Part shown: positions 15,564-24,390 of the stretch, one piece after another | Position numbering within the stretch: position 1 is the stretch's first letter | How the letters are laid out: every line of letters starts with the position of its first letter | Origin: Eubacteriales bacterium | Lineage (GTDB): Bacteria; Bacillota; Clostridia; Saccharofermentanales; UBA5734 | Length of the DNA: 32,927 bases | Reading direction: 5' to 3' | Assembly (NCBI GenBank): GCA_028684955.1 | Contig: JAQUEY010000013.1 | Coordinates: forward strand, 1-32,927 | Program-made: the position numbers and the translations under genes | The notes under the pieces: generated by a model | Told to the model about the DNA's origin: nothing | Databases searched by the model: none | Seen by the model: the letters and a program-made list of their open reading frames with translations, nothing else

Positions 15564-18500
15564 ATGTTCACCATCAAAACCAGCACCATCCGCGAACGGA
15601 CGACCAATGGACCCACGTACATGAATGGCCGGGCCTGTTACCGAAACGGCCAGGTTGGCGAGGTCAGCTTTGACTCTGACAAAGGGCTGATCCTGGCGCG
15701 TGTGGAGGGGACTCAACCCTACCAGGTGCGGATCATTCTCAACCGGGATGGCGCTATCCATGACACCAGTTGCACGTGCAGCGCTTTTACATCCTACTGG
15801 GGCGACTGCAAGCATATTGCCGCGGTCCTGTTGTATTGCATCGACCATTTTGGTGCGGCCAAAGGCGAAACTGCCCAGCAGCAGACACGAAAGAGCCGGA
15901 TCAAAGCGCGTGAATTCATCAGCCAGGCCAGCAGGCGGGCTCAGATCTTGCAAAATCAGGGCAAGCAGCTGCTCAAGCTGCATGCGGTCATGGCCTGCGG
16001 CAACAATCCGAGCACGTTACCCACGCTGACTTTGCAAGTCTCCAATGGCCGGCTTCATCCTGTAGGTCATGTCGAACAGTTCCTCGATGCATTGTGCAGG
16101 GATCTGCCCTTTGAAATTGACGAACAGTTGACTTACGATCCATTCATGCACCGGTTCGATCCATCGGATGAAGCGCTGCTCAATCTCCTGCTCGATGCTT
16201 ATGAGCAAGATTACAAAGCTACCTTTGGCTCTGCTGCGTCATCCCGTTCCGAGAAGGTCCTGATCCTCAACGCCAGCCGGGCTGCAGCCTTTTTACGGTT
16301 GGCAGCCCATCAGAATCGCTATCGCTGGTCCACCCTCAAGGGGACGGAGAGTTACCCGATCCGTGTCAGTGAATCGGCCATGCCAATTCGCCTGCTGGTA
16401 ACGGAATCCGGCAGCAGCGACGGATTATACAGTCTCGTGCGTCAACCTGGCCCCGCATTGCTGCAATTGACAGCTTCGCGCAACATTTATCTGGTTGACG
16501 ACACGTTTTATCTGCCGTCGCGGGAAACCATCCGCCTGCTGGATCCGGTGCTCTCGATTTTTGCTGTTCCTGGCACCAATTTACTGACTCTGAGTGAAGA
16601 GGAAGTGGCCGAGCTGGCCGGTTTACCTGATCCGGCTCTCCAGGCAGTCTGCCCGATCGACTTTTCGGAACAGTTGCAGCAAAGGCTGGTCAAGGAACCG
16701 CTGACTGCAACGATCCGGCTTGAAAGTATCCAGGACGGCCTGAAGGCTGATCTGCTGTTTCACTATGGCCAGCTGACCATCAGCCCCTATGCGCCAGCTA
16801 CACCAGCCAAGGGTATTGACGAGCACGAAACGATCATTGTCCGCCAGAAGCTGGCGGAACAAGCAATCCTGGACAAACTGGAGCTGGCGGGTTTCCGGCG
16901 CCAGGGGTTATTCCACCTCATCAGCGATTATGAAGCGATCTACCGTTTCCTGGATGAGGGTCTAAAATCACTGCAGGACAAAACAGTCCGCTTGCTCGAT
17001 GGAGCCAGCCAGCCTTTCCAGATCCTGCCAGCACCTGATCTTTCGGTCCAAGTCCATGAACAGCCTGAAAACAAGCATCTGGAAGTCCGGATCGCCTGGA
17101 ACGATTTACCATCAGAAGACAGACCAGTCTACATCCAGGCGTTGCGTGACCAAAAGCCTTATTGCCTCTGCCAGTCTGGCCATTTTCGCACCGTCAACCA
17201 TGAACACAGCGGCCAGCTGCTGGAATTTTTCAATCTCCTTGAAACCTGGGGAGCCAAACCGACCCGGGAACGATTTGCCTTGCCCCGCTATCGCATACTC
17301 AGTCTGGCGACGCATGCCGCAGCACAAGAACCTGGCCAGGGGAGCCGTTCTGGTGCAGGAATGATCTCGATCGATCCCGGTCTGATGGAGATGGCCCGGG
17401 CGCTCGAGGATCCCGGGCACCAGAATTTCCGCCTGCCCCACGGCATTACCGTGCCCTTGCGGCCCTACCAGAAATTCGGCTTCAACTGGCTTTGCACCCT
17501 GGACGCTTATGGTCTGGGTGGCATTCTGGCAGATGACATGGGCCTTGGCAAAACCTTGCAGGCCATCGTCTACATCGCCGCCACCTATCGCAAGACGCGC
17601 CGACCGTCCCTGGTTATTGCACCAACCAGCCTGGTCTACAATTGGCAGCGCGAATTCGAAAAATTTGCTCCTGCTCTGAAAGTGCTGGTCTTTGACGGCA
17701 ATCGCCAGCAACGGACCGCACTTCTGGACTCTATTGGCAAACATGCCTGTGTGATCACGTCTTATTCCCTGGTTCGCCGGGATTATCTGGAATTGGCTGA
17801 TCTTTCGTTTGCCAGCTGCTTTCTGGATGAAGCTCAGAACATCAAGAACCCTGAGACGCTCAATGCCCGCTCCGTCAAACAAATCCGGGCAGACCGGACT
17901 TTCGCCCTGACCGGCACCCCGATAGAAAATTCCCTGACAGAACTGTGGTCCATTTTCGATTTTTTAATGCCCGGTTACCTGTCCAGCCGGCGCCAGTTCG
18001 AACTGCGCTATGAAGTGCCCTACTGGAAAGACCCTGGCAGTGATGTTCTGTCTGATCTGCACCGGCAGATAGCGCCTTTTGTCCTGCGCCGGATGAAAAA
18101 AGATGTCCTGCGTGAATTACCTGACAAAATCGAAACCCGTGTCGTTTCAGAAATGACTGCGCCCCAGCGTGCCCTGTATGAGGAATACCTCGCGACTGCG
18201 CGTCAATCATTCGAGCAGGAGGTGGCTGTCAATGGATTTGCCAGAAGCCAGCTATACATCCTGGCTCTTCTGACGCGTCTGCGCCAGATCTGCTGCCACC
18301 CCGGACTGTTCCTCAATGACTTTACCGGCGACAGCGGCAAGCTCCTGCTGCTCGACGAATTGATCGCCGATGCCTTGGACGGCGGCCATCGCATCCTGAT
18401 TTTTTCCCAGTTTGCCCAGATGCTCCAGATCATCCGCAACCGCCTTGCTGCCAAAGATCTGGATTGTTTCCTGATTGACGGTCAGGTCGCTGCCGATGAA

Positions 18501-18845
18501 CGCCTGGCTCAGGTCGATCGCTTCAACAGTGGCGAAGGCCAGATTTTCTTGATTTCATTGCGGGCTGGCGGCACGGGCCTGAACCTGACCGGCGCAGATA
18601 CGGTCATCCATTATGATCCCTGGTGGAACCCTGCTGTCGAAGATCAGGCGACTGATCGCGCCTACCGGATCGGGCAGGAAAACATCGTGCAAGTTTTCAA
18701 GCTCTATGCACGGGATACACTGGAAGAAAAAATCCAGGCGATCCAGGAACAAAAACAGGTCATGATCGAGGCAGTCATCAAACCAGGACAGAATTTGCTG
18801 TCACAGATGACCGTCGATGAGGTCAGGAGTCTGTTCAACACCTGA
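15564..18845 (+). CDS. SWIM zinc-finger SNF2-family helicase-like ATPase
   Basis: This is a DNA-dependent ATPase of the SNF2/RapA-like superfamily, 1093 residues from ATG 15564 (GGGAG 5 bases upstream). A SWIM zinc finger comes first (C70-T-C72 and C82-K-H84). About 500 residues of bacterial SNF2-associated region follow. The SNF2 ATPase core has Walker A DDMGLGKT (K663), Walker B DEAQ (755-758), motif III LTGTPIENS, and the C-terminal helicase lobe with GGTGLNLTGADTVIHYDPWW and DRAYRIGQ (about 1030-1037). The architecture is common in Firmicutes, but its cell role is poorly known; chromatin, transcription or repair remodelling have been proposed for relatives. It stands alone and is convergent with the next gene. 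Confidence 0.95.
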   Translation: MFTIKTSTIRERTTNGPTYMNGRACYRNGQVGEVSFDSDKGLILARVEGTQPYQVRIILNRDGAIHDTSCTCSAFTSYWGDCKHIAAVLLYCIDHFGAAKGETAQQQTRKSRIKAREFISQASRRAQILQNQGKQLLKLHAVMACGNNPSTLPTLTLQVSNGRLHPVGHVEQFLDALCRDLPFEIDEQLTYDPFMHRFDPSDEALLNLLLDAYEQDYKATFGSAASSRSEKVLILNASRAAAFLRLAAHQNRYRWSTLKGTESYPIRVSESAMPIRLLVTESGSSDGLYSLVRQPGPALLQLTASRNIYLVDDTFYLPSRETIRLLDPVLSIFAVPGTNLLTLSEEEVAELAGLPDPALQAVCPIDFSEQLQQRLVKEPLTATIRLESIQDGLKADLLFHYGQLTISPYAPATPAKGIDEHETIIVRQKLAEQAILDKLELAGFRRQGLFHLISDYEAIYRFLDEGLKSLQDKTVRLLDGASQPFQILPAPDLSVQVHEQPENKHLEVRIAWNDLPSEDRPVYIQALRDQKPYCLCQSGHFRTVNHEHSGQLLEFFNLLETWGAKPTRERFALPRYRILSLATHAAAQEPGQGSRSGAGMISIDPGLMEMARALEDPGHQNFRLPHGITVPLRPYQKFGFNWLCTLDAYGLGGILADDMGLGKTLQAIVYIAATYRKTRRPSLVIAPTSLVYNWQREFEKFAPALKVLVFDGNRQQRTALLDSIGKHACVITSYSLVRRDYLELADLSFASCFLDEAQNIKNPETLNARSVKQIRADRTFALTGTPIENSLTELWSIFDFLMPGYLSSRRQFELRYEVPYWKDPGSDVLSDLHRQIAPFVLRRMKKDVLRELPDKIETRVVSEMTAPQRALYEEYLATARQSFEQEVAVNGFARSQLYILALLTRLRQICCHPGLFLNDFTGDSGKLLLLDELIADALDGGHRILIFSQFAQMLQIIRNRLAAKDLDCFLIDGQVAADERLAQVDRFNSGEGQIFLISLRAGGTGLNLTGADTVIHYDPWWNPAVEDQATDRAYRIGQENIVQVFKLYARDTLEEKIQAIQEQKQVMIEAVIKPGQNLLSQMTVDEVRSLFNT

Positions 18846-18863
18846 AGAGCGCAACACGTGCAG

Positions 18864-21350
18864 TCATTGCTCCTTTCCAAGGATGATGTTGTTGTACTCG
18901 GAAGCCCAGTAGCGGTCCAGCTGGCGGACCAGACTGGATGGCAGCGCTTCTTTGTCGTAGGTTCTGCCCTCTCGAGTGATGACCATTTTGTTATTCATGG
19001 CTTTCACCATCTGATTTAACTGGCTGACCTGCTCAAAATAGGGCGATTTCGCTGCCCCGGCCAAGTCCAGGACGGTTGTCGCCAGGAAGTTGGGGCTTGT
19101 GATGTCTTTGGCGACTTCTGGCAAATCATAATTGGCCCAGATCAGCCACGGTGTTTCATAGATTTTCTGCGTCTCCAGCTGGGTCAGATCGGCCAATGGC
19201 TTCCCGAAAAGGTCTTCATAGAAGTTCTTGAAAACATTGTTGTTGCCAGGCAAGTGATCTCCGAACAAAACAATCAAAGTCGGCTCTTCGACCGTGGAAA
19301 AATAGTAGATCAAATCGCGCAAGGCATCGTCAGACTGGCGCACAAGGCTCAAGTAGAGCTCCACAGACTCAACTTCTGTCATGGTCGGCATCCTGATGTT
19401 GTACTCGAGCCCGGAGAGAATTTCTTCCGAACTGCTGTACGGAAAATGGTTTTGCATCGTGACGGAAAAGATGAATAGCCGCTCGTCAGGTTGTTTGCCC
19501 TCGAAGCTGCGGATAATCTGGTTGAAATCAGCTTTGTCGCTGATAAAATCACGCACTTTGCCACCAGTTGGAAAATCTTCCATGCTGATGAACTGGTCAA
19601 AACCCATGGCTGGGTAGACAAGATTCCTGTCCCAGAATGTTCTCAGGTAAGGATGAATGGCCACACTACGATACCCTTGCTGGCCCAGCAGATCCGGCAG
19701 GGCATGGGTGGGTCCCATGAAATAACTGTTGTAGGGCAAGCTACCATCAGCCATGAACAGCATGCTGCTCCCGGTCAAAAATTCAAATTCGGAATTGCAT
19801 GTCCCGCCGCCGAAAATGGAGACGAGCAACTTGCCGTGTCGAGCGTTGGGCGAGTTTTGCAGCTGGTCAAAAAACGGCATCACGGGTTCGGTCGTCTGGA
19901 TCGGCCGGATATTGTCAAAGTCTGCAAAAGATTCACTCATGATGGCAATGATGTTGGGCTTATCCGGTGAAGGTATGACGGTCTTCTGGCTGGCAGGGAT
20001 GTCGAAAAAGCCAGGCTGTGGCTGCGAAAGTTGCTCTGGCTGGCTGATGTTGAGGTTACGGGTGCTCTGGAGGAACGGGATGACAACACCATTCTGGTTG
20101 TAGTTGACCATCTGGTTCCAGGGATAACGCGTGATGCCGGGATACTGGCTGATCAAAGCAGGATTGAGGACCAGGCCATTGAGCAGTGCAATCAGGGGAA
20201 TGAGGGACGAGGCTGAGGCGATCCAGCGAGTACGGCGGGAAGCGTGGGTGTCGCGGGTTTTTCCCAGCAAGAGGAAAAATATGGCCAGAAGGAGGACCGC
20301 AGCCAGGAATCGACTGTTGATGACAAAGTCCAGCTGATTAATGGTGTGGGCGGCCTCGGTGACAGAGCGCAGATCGCCTGCTACAAAAGGATCCCCACGG
20401 AAAAAGAGCTTGATGTGATTGGCGGTTCCCAAAGCCATGAACAGCAGATGGTTGACCATGATGGCCAGCCGGATCCGGCCCAGCAGGCTGGCCAGGAGCA
20501 ATTCAAACAGCAGCAGGGTCAGATAGGACAGCCAGAATACCGGGGCAGCCAGCATGGCATCACGATTAAGCGTGTTCAGGATTTCAATGCTGGCCAAAGT
20601 CAGGAAAGGTGCTGCCAGCAAGGGTACTACAATGGCCTCCTGCAGCAAGGCATCCAGCCCAGGCAAAGGCAGCAGCACAAGAACCAGAATCAAAAGCATC
20701 AGGACCAGGGCCCTGACAAAGGCCCCCACATTAAACTGGCGGTAGGTCAGGCCCAAGACGGTGGCCAGGCCAGTGTCACGGCCATTGACCAGCATGGCAG
20801 CCTGGGTGGCATGCGACGTGTGGATCGACAGACGGGCACTTTCCGGCAATTGATCGATGGAAAGTATGACACTGTAGGTTTGACCGGCTGTCTGGGATCC
20901 AAATTGCAGGGGTATCCTGGTGCGGGCAAACAGCTTCAAATTCTCCCGGGTCAACAGCGTTTGTTCGGACGCCACCGGCTCTCCTGCGGCTTTGACGCTG
21001 ATCCGGATCGATGTTTCCTCTGGTAGGTCCGTGTCTTCAGGCAGGTCAAATGATAACGTCAAGGCAACCAGTCCGTCTTTGACTGAATGGAAATTCTGAA
21101 CCAGCAAATCGCCTTGCTTGAGGCGGTAAGGCAGATAGTCACTGTCAACAGTCGTTGTCTTCTCATCCAGGTTGAAAAAAGAAGGCCAGGCTTGCCAGCT
21201 GATGTAAGCGATCGACACCAGGAAGATCGAAAGGAAAAACAGGCGCAAATTGATCGGGGAAGATGACGAAAGTGCGGCTATCCATCCGGTCTTGCCCACG
21301 GAATGCGAATTGCCAGATTTGTGGCGATGTGGAAAAATGAAACGAGCCAT
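18864..21350 (-). CDS. LTA-synthase-family membrane sulfatase/phosphoglycerol transferase
   Basis: The C-terminal half is an alkaline-phosphatase-fold domain of the LtaS type. PNIIAIMSESFADFD holds the first metal ligand, GGGTCNSEFEFLTG the catalytic Thr (T517), and LFGDHLPG later ligands. Such enzymes move glycerol-phosphate from phosphatidylglycerol onto glycolipid outside the cell. The N-terminal half has one membrane helix (about 38-58), an extracytoplasmic beta-rich segment (about 60-195), then about five or six further helices. That is longer than Staphylococcus LtaS, so it may be a variant with another polymer role. The start is uncertain: ATG 21350 has AGG nearby and ATG 21368 is an alternative. 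An upstream TTG (21458) lies before the likely promoter. It stands alone, convergent with the SNF2 gene at a 18-base gap with no clear terminator. Confidence 0.88.
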   Translation of the reverse strand: MARFIFPHRHKSGNSHSVGKTGWIAALSSSSPINLRLFFLSIFLVSIAYISWQAWPSFFNLDEKTTTVDSDYLPYRLKQGDLLVQNFHSVKDGLVALTLSFDLPEDTDLPEETSIRISVKAAGEPVASEQTLLTRENLKLFARTRIPLQFGSQTAGQTYSVILSIDQLPESARLSIHTSHATQAAMLVNGRDTGLATVLGLTYRQFNVGAFVRALVLMLLILVLVLLPLPGLDALLQEAIVVPLLAAPFLTLASIEILNTLNRDAMLAAPVFWLSYLTLLLFELLLASLLGRIRLAIMVNHLLFMALGTANHIKLFFRGDPFVAGDLRSVTEAAHTINQLDFVINSRFLAAVLLLAIFFLLLGKTRDTHASRRTRWIASASSLIPLIALLNGLVLNPALISQYPGITRYPWNQMVNYNQNGVVIPFLQSTRNLNISQPEQLSQPQPGFFDIPASQKTVIPSPDKPNIIAIMSESFADFDNIRPIQTTEPVMPFFDQLQNSPNARHGKLLVSIFGGGTCNSEFEFLTGSSMLFMADGSLPYNSYFMGPTHALPDLLGQQGYRSVAIHPYLRTFWDRNLVYPAMGFDQFISMEDFPTGGKVRDFISDKADFNQIIRSFEGKQPDERLFIFSVTMQNHFPYSSSEEILSGLEYNIRMPTMTEVESVELYLSLVRQSDDALRDLIYYFSTVEEPTLIVLFGDHLPGNNNVFKNFYEDLFGKPLADLTQLETQKIYETPWLIWANYDLPEVAKDITSPNFLATTVLDLAGAAKSPYFEQVSQLNQMVKAMNNKMVITREGRTYDKEALPSSLVRQLDRYWASEYNNIILGKEQ

Positions 21351-21750
21351 AACTACCTGCCAGAACATCACTTGCTTTGGGATTGCCTGGTGTGCGGTTG
21401 CGGCTTTGGGGCAATCTTTCCTGATTTTAGCACGGTCTTGATCGAACGGGTATGCCAAGATCCTGCCGGAGCGACCGATTCATGGGAAAAAGACCCTGGC
21501 TGGCCAAAATCGAACGTCTTGCTTTGTATCCCCAGATACATTCTTGATTTGTATTTTCCAACTGTTCTGGTCTGGTCACTCGCTGATAACGCCTGCCCCC
21601 ACTGTGTTTTCAGGTAATGGGCATACGTAGTTTATAATCCGATCGATTTTGTCGGAATCGTTTACTTTCATATTTTATGTGATTTTGTTACAATAAAACC
21701 CGTCAGCAATCCATTTGGTCACCGAACCTGTAGAAAGAGGAGATCAACAC
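21351..21750. other. divergent intergenic region between the sulfatase and lipoprotein genes
   Basis: No gene is supported. For the minus strand there is an extended -10, TGCTAAAAT (21424-21432), about 75 bp before the sulfatase start, with no good -35. For the plus strand there are two -10-like sites: a perfect TATAAT (21633-21638) and TACAAT (21689-21694) in an A/T-rich stretch. Neither has a convincing -35. The lipoprotein ribosome binding site AGAGGAG is at about 21736-21742. Confidence 0.5.
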
Positions 21751-22821
21751 ATGAAAAAAACTGCATTGATCCTGATCACTGCTGTTGTCCTGCTCGCTTT
21801 TGCCCTGACCGCTTGCGGCCAGACTGCAACCACAGCGGCAACAACCGCCGCCACCGCCGAAACGACCGCCGCTGCTGCTGAGACTTCTGCTGCTGCTTCC
21901 GGGCTGCGCCTGGGCTTTGGCTCTGTCGTCACCGCCAGCAAAAGTGCCAGCGTCACTGCCGAAAAAGAAGGCATCGCTGAGTCCTACTCGTACTATGCTG
22001 CCGTCCTGATCGACGCCGACAGCAAGATCCAGAAAGTCTGGATTGACTCCGTTGTTCATCGTGGCAACTTTGACGCCACCGGCGCCCTCACCTCTGACAT
22101 CGCAGCGCTTGGCGCCACCAAGCGTGAGCTCGGTGATGCCTACGGCATGAAGAAGGCTTCCCCGATCGGCAAGGAATGGTGGGAACAGGCTGATGCCCTC
22201 GAAGCTTATTTCGTTGGCAAAACAGTCGCAGACATTGACGCAGCTGCCCGCGAAGGCGAGAAGAACATCTTTGTCGACCTCAAGACTTCCTCCACCTTCG
22301 GCCCTGACCATTACGTCGAAGCTCTGAAGAAAGCTGTCGCTGCTGCCGAAAAGGCCACCCCGACCGCAGCCACCAAGCTCGGTTACGGCGCCTCCATCAA
22401 TGCTGCCAAAAGCGCCAATGCCGCTGCTGACAAGGACGGCAAGTTCCAGTCCTACAACAGCATGGCCATCGCTGCCATCGACGACGCTGGCAAAGTCCAA
22501 GACGTCTGGGTCGATGCTGTCGTCCATGACATCACCTTCAACGCCAAAGGCGAACTGACCTCTGATGCCACTGCCCTCGGTGCCACCAAGCGCGAGCTTG
22601 GCGATGCCTATGGCATGAAGAAAGCCTCCGCCATCGGCAAAGAGTGGTGGGAACAGGCTGATGCCCTCGAAGCTTACCTCGAAGGCAAAACCATGGCCGA
22701 AATCGAAAGTGCTGCCCGCGAAGGTGACAAGAACATCTTCGTCGACCTCAAGACATCTTCCACCTTTGGCCCTGACCACTACATCGAAGCTCTGGAAAAA
22801 GCCGTCACCAACGCCCAGTAA
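21751..22821 (+). CDS. lipoprotein with two 156-residue repeats, possible flavin carrier
   Basis: A 21-residue signal peptide ends in the lipobox L19-T-A-C22, so the mature 335-residue protein is anchored outside the membrane. An Ala/Thr-rich linker (about 25-50) leads to two tandem repeats offset by 156 residues. Each holds GATKRELGDAYGMKKAS (starting at 121 and 277), KEWWEQADALEAY and VDLKTSSTFGPDHY (starting at 175 and 331). The last motif resembles the end of FMN-binding domains, where D-x-x-S-G-A-T carries FMN on the Thr; T182 and T338 fall at the matching place, but the motif reads TSST. The next gene is apbE, whose product attaches FMN to such Thr residues. This suggests extracytoplasmic redox work, not proven. 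AGAGGAG precedes the ATG at 21751; a longer frame from 21715 is not used. Confidence 0.8.
   Translation: MKKTALILITAVVLLAFALTACGQTATTAATTAATAETTAAAAETSAAASGLRLGFGSVVTASKSASVTAEKEGIAESYSYYAAVLIDADSKIQKVWIDSVVHRGNFDATGALTSDIAALGATKRELGDAYGMKKASPIGKEWWEQADALEAYFVGKTVADIDAAAREGEKNIFVDLKTSSTFGPDHYVEALKKAVAAAEKATPTAATKLGYGASINAAKSANAAADKDGKFQSYNSMAIAAIDDAGKVQDVWVDAVVHDITFNAKGELTSDATALGATKRELGDAYGMKKASAIGKEWWEQADALEAYLEGKTMAEIESAAREGDKNIFVDLKTSSTFGPDHYIEALEKAVTNAQ
21901..22815 (+). repeat. tandem duplication inside the lipoprotein gene (period 468 bp)
   Basis: Two copies are offset by exactly 468 bp (156 codons). Similarity is clear at the protein level throughout. At DNA level the stretch around GAACAGGCTGATGCCCTCGA (22183 and 22651) is identical for more than 20 bases. 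No frame change occurs, so the repeat is an internal gene duplication. Confidence 0.9.
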
Positions 22822-22867
22822 CACCGTCCCGTTTCACTTGAAGAATTTTCTTTGCTGACTACAATGA

Positions 22868-22892
22868 GAGGGGGTGCACACCGCACCCCCTC
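22868..22892 (+). terminator. intrinsic terminator after the repeat lipoprotein gene
   Basis: A 10-bp perfect stem, GAGGGGGTGC (22868-22877) with GCACCCCCTC (22883-22892), and a 5-nt loop are followed by a T-rich tail, ATTCTTTACC. It lies 46 bp after the stop. It would separate the lipoprotein transcript from apbE, unless read-through occurs. Confidence 0.8.
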
Positions 22893-22953
22893 ATTCTTTA
22901 CCTTGGTGAAACCATCCGGATCAACTGCAGAAAAGCCCTTGATTCAACAGTAA

Positions 22954-24162
22954 ATGAGTATGCAATCAATGATGAAAAATAACACACATCTTTCTTTTTC
23001 AGCACGTCTATCCGTCATCATCGTGGTCTTGACAGCTCTCGTGCTGACCAGCTGCACGTCTTCACAAGCATCCACATCTTCTTCTGGTTCTGTGGCTCCA
23101 GAAAGCCAGACCACCTCGCCAGCCTCTTTAGACGCACCGGTCAAATACTCCAGTTCATTTACATCGAGCTTTGATACCGTGATCACATTGATCGGATACG
23201 CCAACGACCAGGCAGAGTTTGACCACTGGGCTGATCTGGCTGAATCAGAATTCCAAAAGCTCCACCAGCTATTTGATATCTACCACGAGTATCCCGGCAT
23301 CAACAACCTGATGTCGGTCAACCGTCAGGCAGGTAAAGGCCCGGTCCGGGTCGATACCCAGATCCTGGACTTGATTGAATTCTACCTGGTCAATGACCAA
23401 CTGGCCCCTGGCCTGGTCAGTCCATCTCTCGGATCAGTCCTGTCAGTCTGGCACGATCATCGTGAAGCGGCAGAATCAGGCCAGGCCACCGTTCCAAATC
23501 CAGTCGATTTGCAGGCAGCCGCCGAACACATCGATCCAGCCTCCTTGAAAATCGATCGCCAGGCTTCGACACTAGAGTTGACGGATCCACTGGTCCGGCT
23601 TGATGTGGGTGCTGTCGCCAAAGGCTATGCGACTGAAATTGTTGCCCAACTCCTGAAAGAGCAGGGTATGACCTCAGGCATTATCAGCGCCGGTGGCAGC
23701 AATGTCCGGCTGATCGGCAAACCGGCAGACCCAGCCCGGGAAACCTGGGCGATCGGTATCCAGAATCCCTTTGTGTCCATGCTGATCCCGGAAGGACAAT
23801 CGGTGGATGTCATCCTGGCCAATGAGACCTCCATAGTCACCAGCGGTGACTATCAACGCTATTACCTGGTCGATGGCGCAATCTACCACCACTTGATCGA
23901 CCCGAAAACACTAATGCCCGCCAACCACCAGCGCGCTGTCACCATCGTCACTCCTGACAGTGGTCTGGCCGACTATCTTTCCACAGCTGTGTTTTTGATG
24001 CCCTATGAGGACGGGCGTCAACTCGTTGAGAGCCTGCCCGACTGTGAAGCGCTCTGGATCTTCCAGGATGGTTCGATGCAGGCAACCGATGGGCTGCTGG
24101 CACGCTTGAAAGACAAGGCCAACGGCAATGCCAAAGATATGGCAGAGGCACTGGCCAAGTAA
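22954..24162 (+). CDS. apbE: ApbE-family FAD:protein FMN transferase (lipoprotein)
   Basis: ApbE moves FMN from FAD onto a Thr of target proteins outside the membrane. The protein is 402 residues. A hydrophobic signal ends in lipobox L31-T-S-C34, then a Ser/Thr-rich linker. The catalytic domain has DVGAVAKGYATE (217-228), GGSN (247-250), HLIDP (313-317) and the Mg-binding D340/T344 in ADYLSTAVF. All key residues seem present, so it should be active. The start is unclear: ATGs at 22954, 22960, 22969 and 22972 are in frame and none has a good ribosome binding site. It follows the repeat lipoprotein, the likely substrate, by 132 bp with a terminator between. Confidence 0.95.
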   Translation: MSMQSMMKNNTHLSFSARLSVIIVVLTALVLTSCTSSQASTSSSGSVAPESQTTSPASLDAPVKYSSSFTSSFDTVITLIGYANDQAEFDHWADLAESEFQKLHQLFDIYHEYPGINNLMSVNRQAGKGPVRVDTQILDLIEFYLVNDQLAPGLVSPSLGSVLSVWHDHREAAESGQATVPNPVDLQAAAEHIDPASLKIDRQASTLELTDPLVRLDVGAVAKGYATEIVAQLLKEQGMTSGIISAGGSNVRLIGKPADPARETWAIGIQNPFVSMLIPEGQSVDVILANETSIVTSGDYQRYYLVDGAIYHHLIDPKTLMPANHQRAVTIVTPDSGLADYLSTAVFLMPYEDGRQLVESLPDCEALWIFQDGSMQATDGLLARLKDKANGNAKDMAEALAK

Positions 24163-24193
24163 TATCCCATCGTGTGATAAGGTATCAATGAGG

Positions 24194-24239
24194 AAAACCC
24201 CGCTGCCTGGATCAGATAATTCTGGCAACGAGGTTTTTT
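24194..24239 (+). terminator. terminator after apbE
   Basis: Imperfect hairpin: AAAACC (24194-24199) pairs with GGTTTT (24232-24237), and inner CG and TGCC/GGCA pairs extend it, followed by a T-run. It lies 31 bp after apbE. It overlaps the stop codon of the ppnP fragment on the other strand and could act weakly in that direction too. Confidence 0.65.
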
Positions 24240-24354
24240 ATCGTGCAAAGGTTTTCTTCTCTCCATTCGCAAACAGGACCATACGACTCGTGACCTTGCC
24301 GTCGAAATAGATATTGGCCGGCTTGAGAATGGTGACGTTTTCAAATCGATCCAC
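24238..24354 (-). pseudogene. ppnP: truncated ppnP (nucleoside phosphorylase) remnant, 38 codons
   Basis: A GTG start at 24354 with AAAGGAG 8 bases upstream opens a 38-codon frame that reads [20 protein letters not shown] and then [13 protein letters not shown] before a TAA stop at 24238. This matches the N-terminus of PpnP (DUF1255), a small cupin-type pyrimidine/purine nucleoside phosphorylase of about 94-104 residues. The rest of the family (GEYEFGT and the C-terminal cupin strands) is missing: the frame ends directly at the apbE terminator. It is third after ptsI and the isochorismatase-like gene on this strand. It is most likely a deletion relic; a working 38-residue product is unlikely. 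Confidence 0.75.
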
Positions 24355-24390
24355 AGAATCTTCTCCTTTTTGTGCCCTGATCCGGGCTCA

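Noticed and set aside
21703-22824. 373-codon minus-strand frame opposite the repeat lipoprotein
   Set aside because: It mirrors the repeat structure of the real gene. The plus-strand frame has a signal peptide, lipobox and ribosome binding site, while this one has none.
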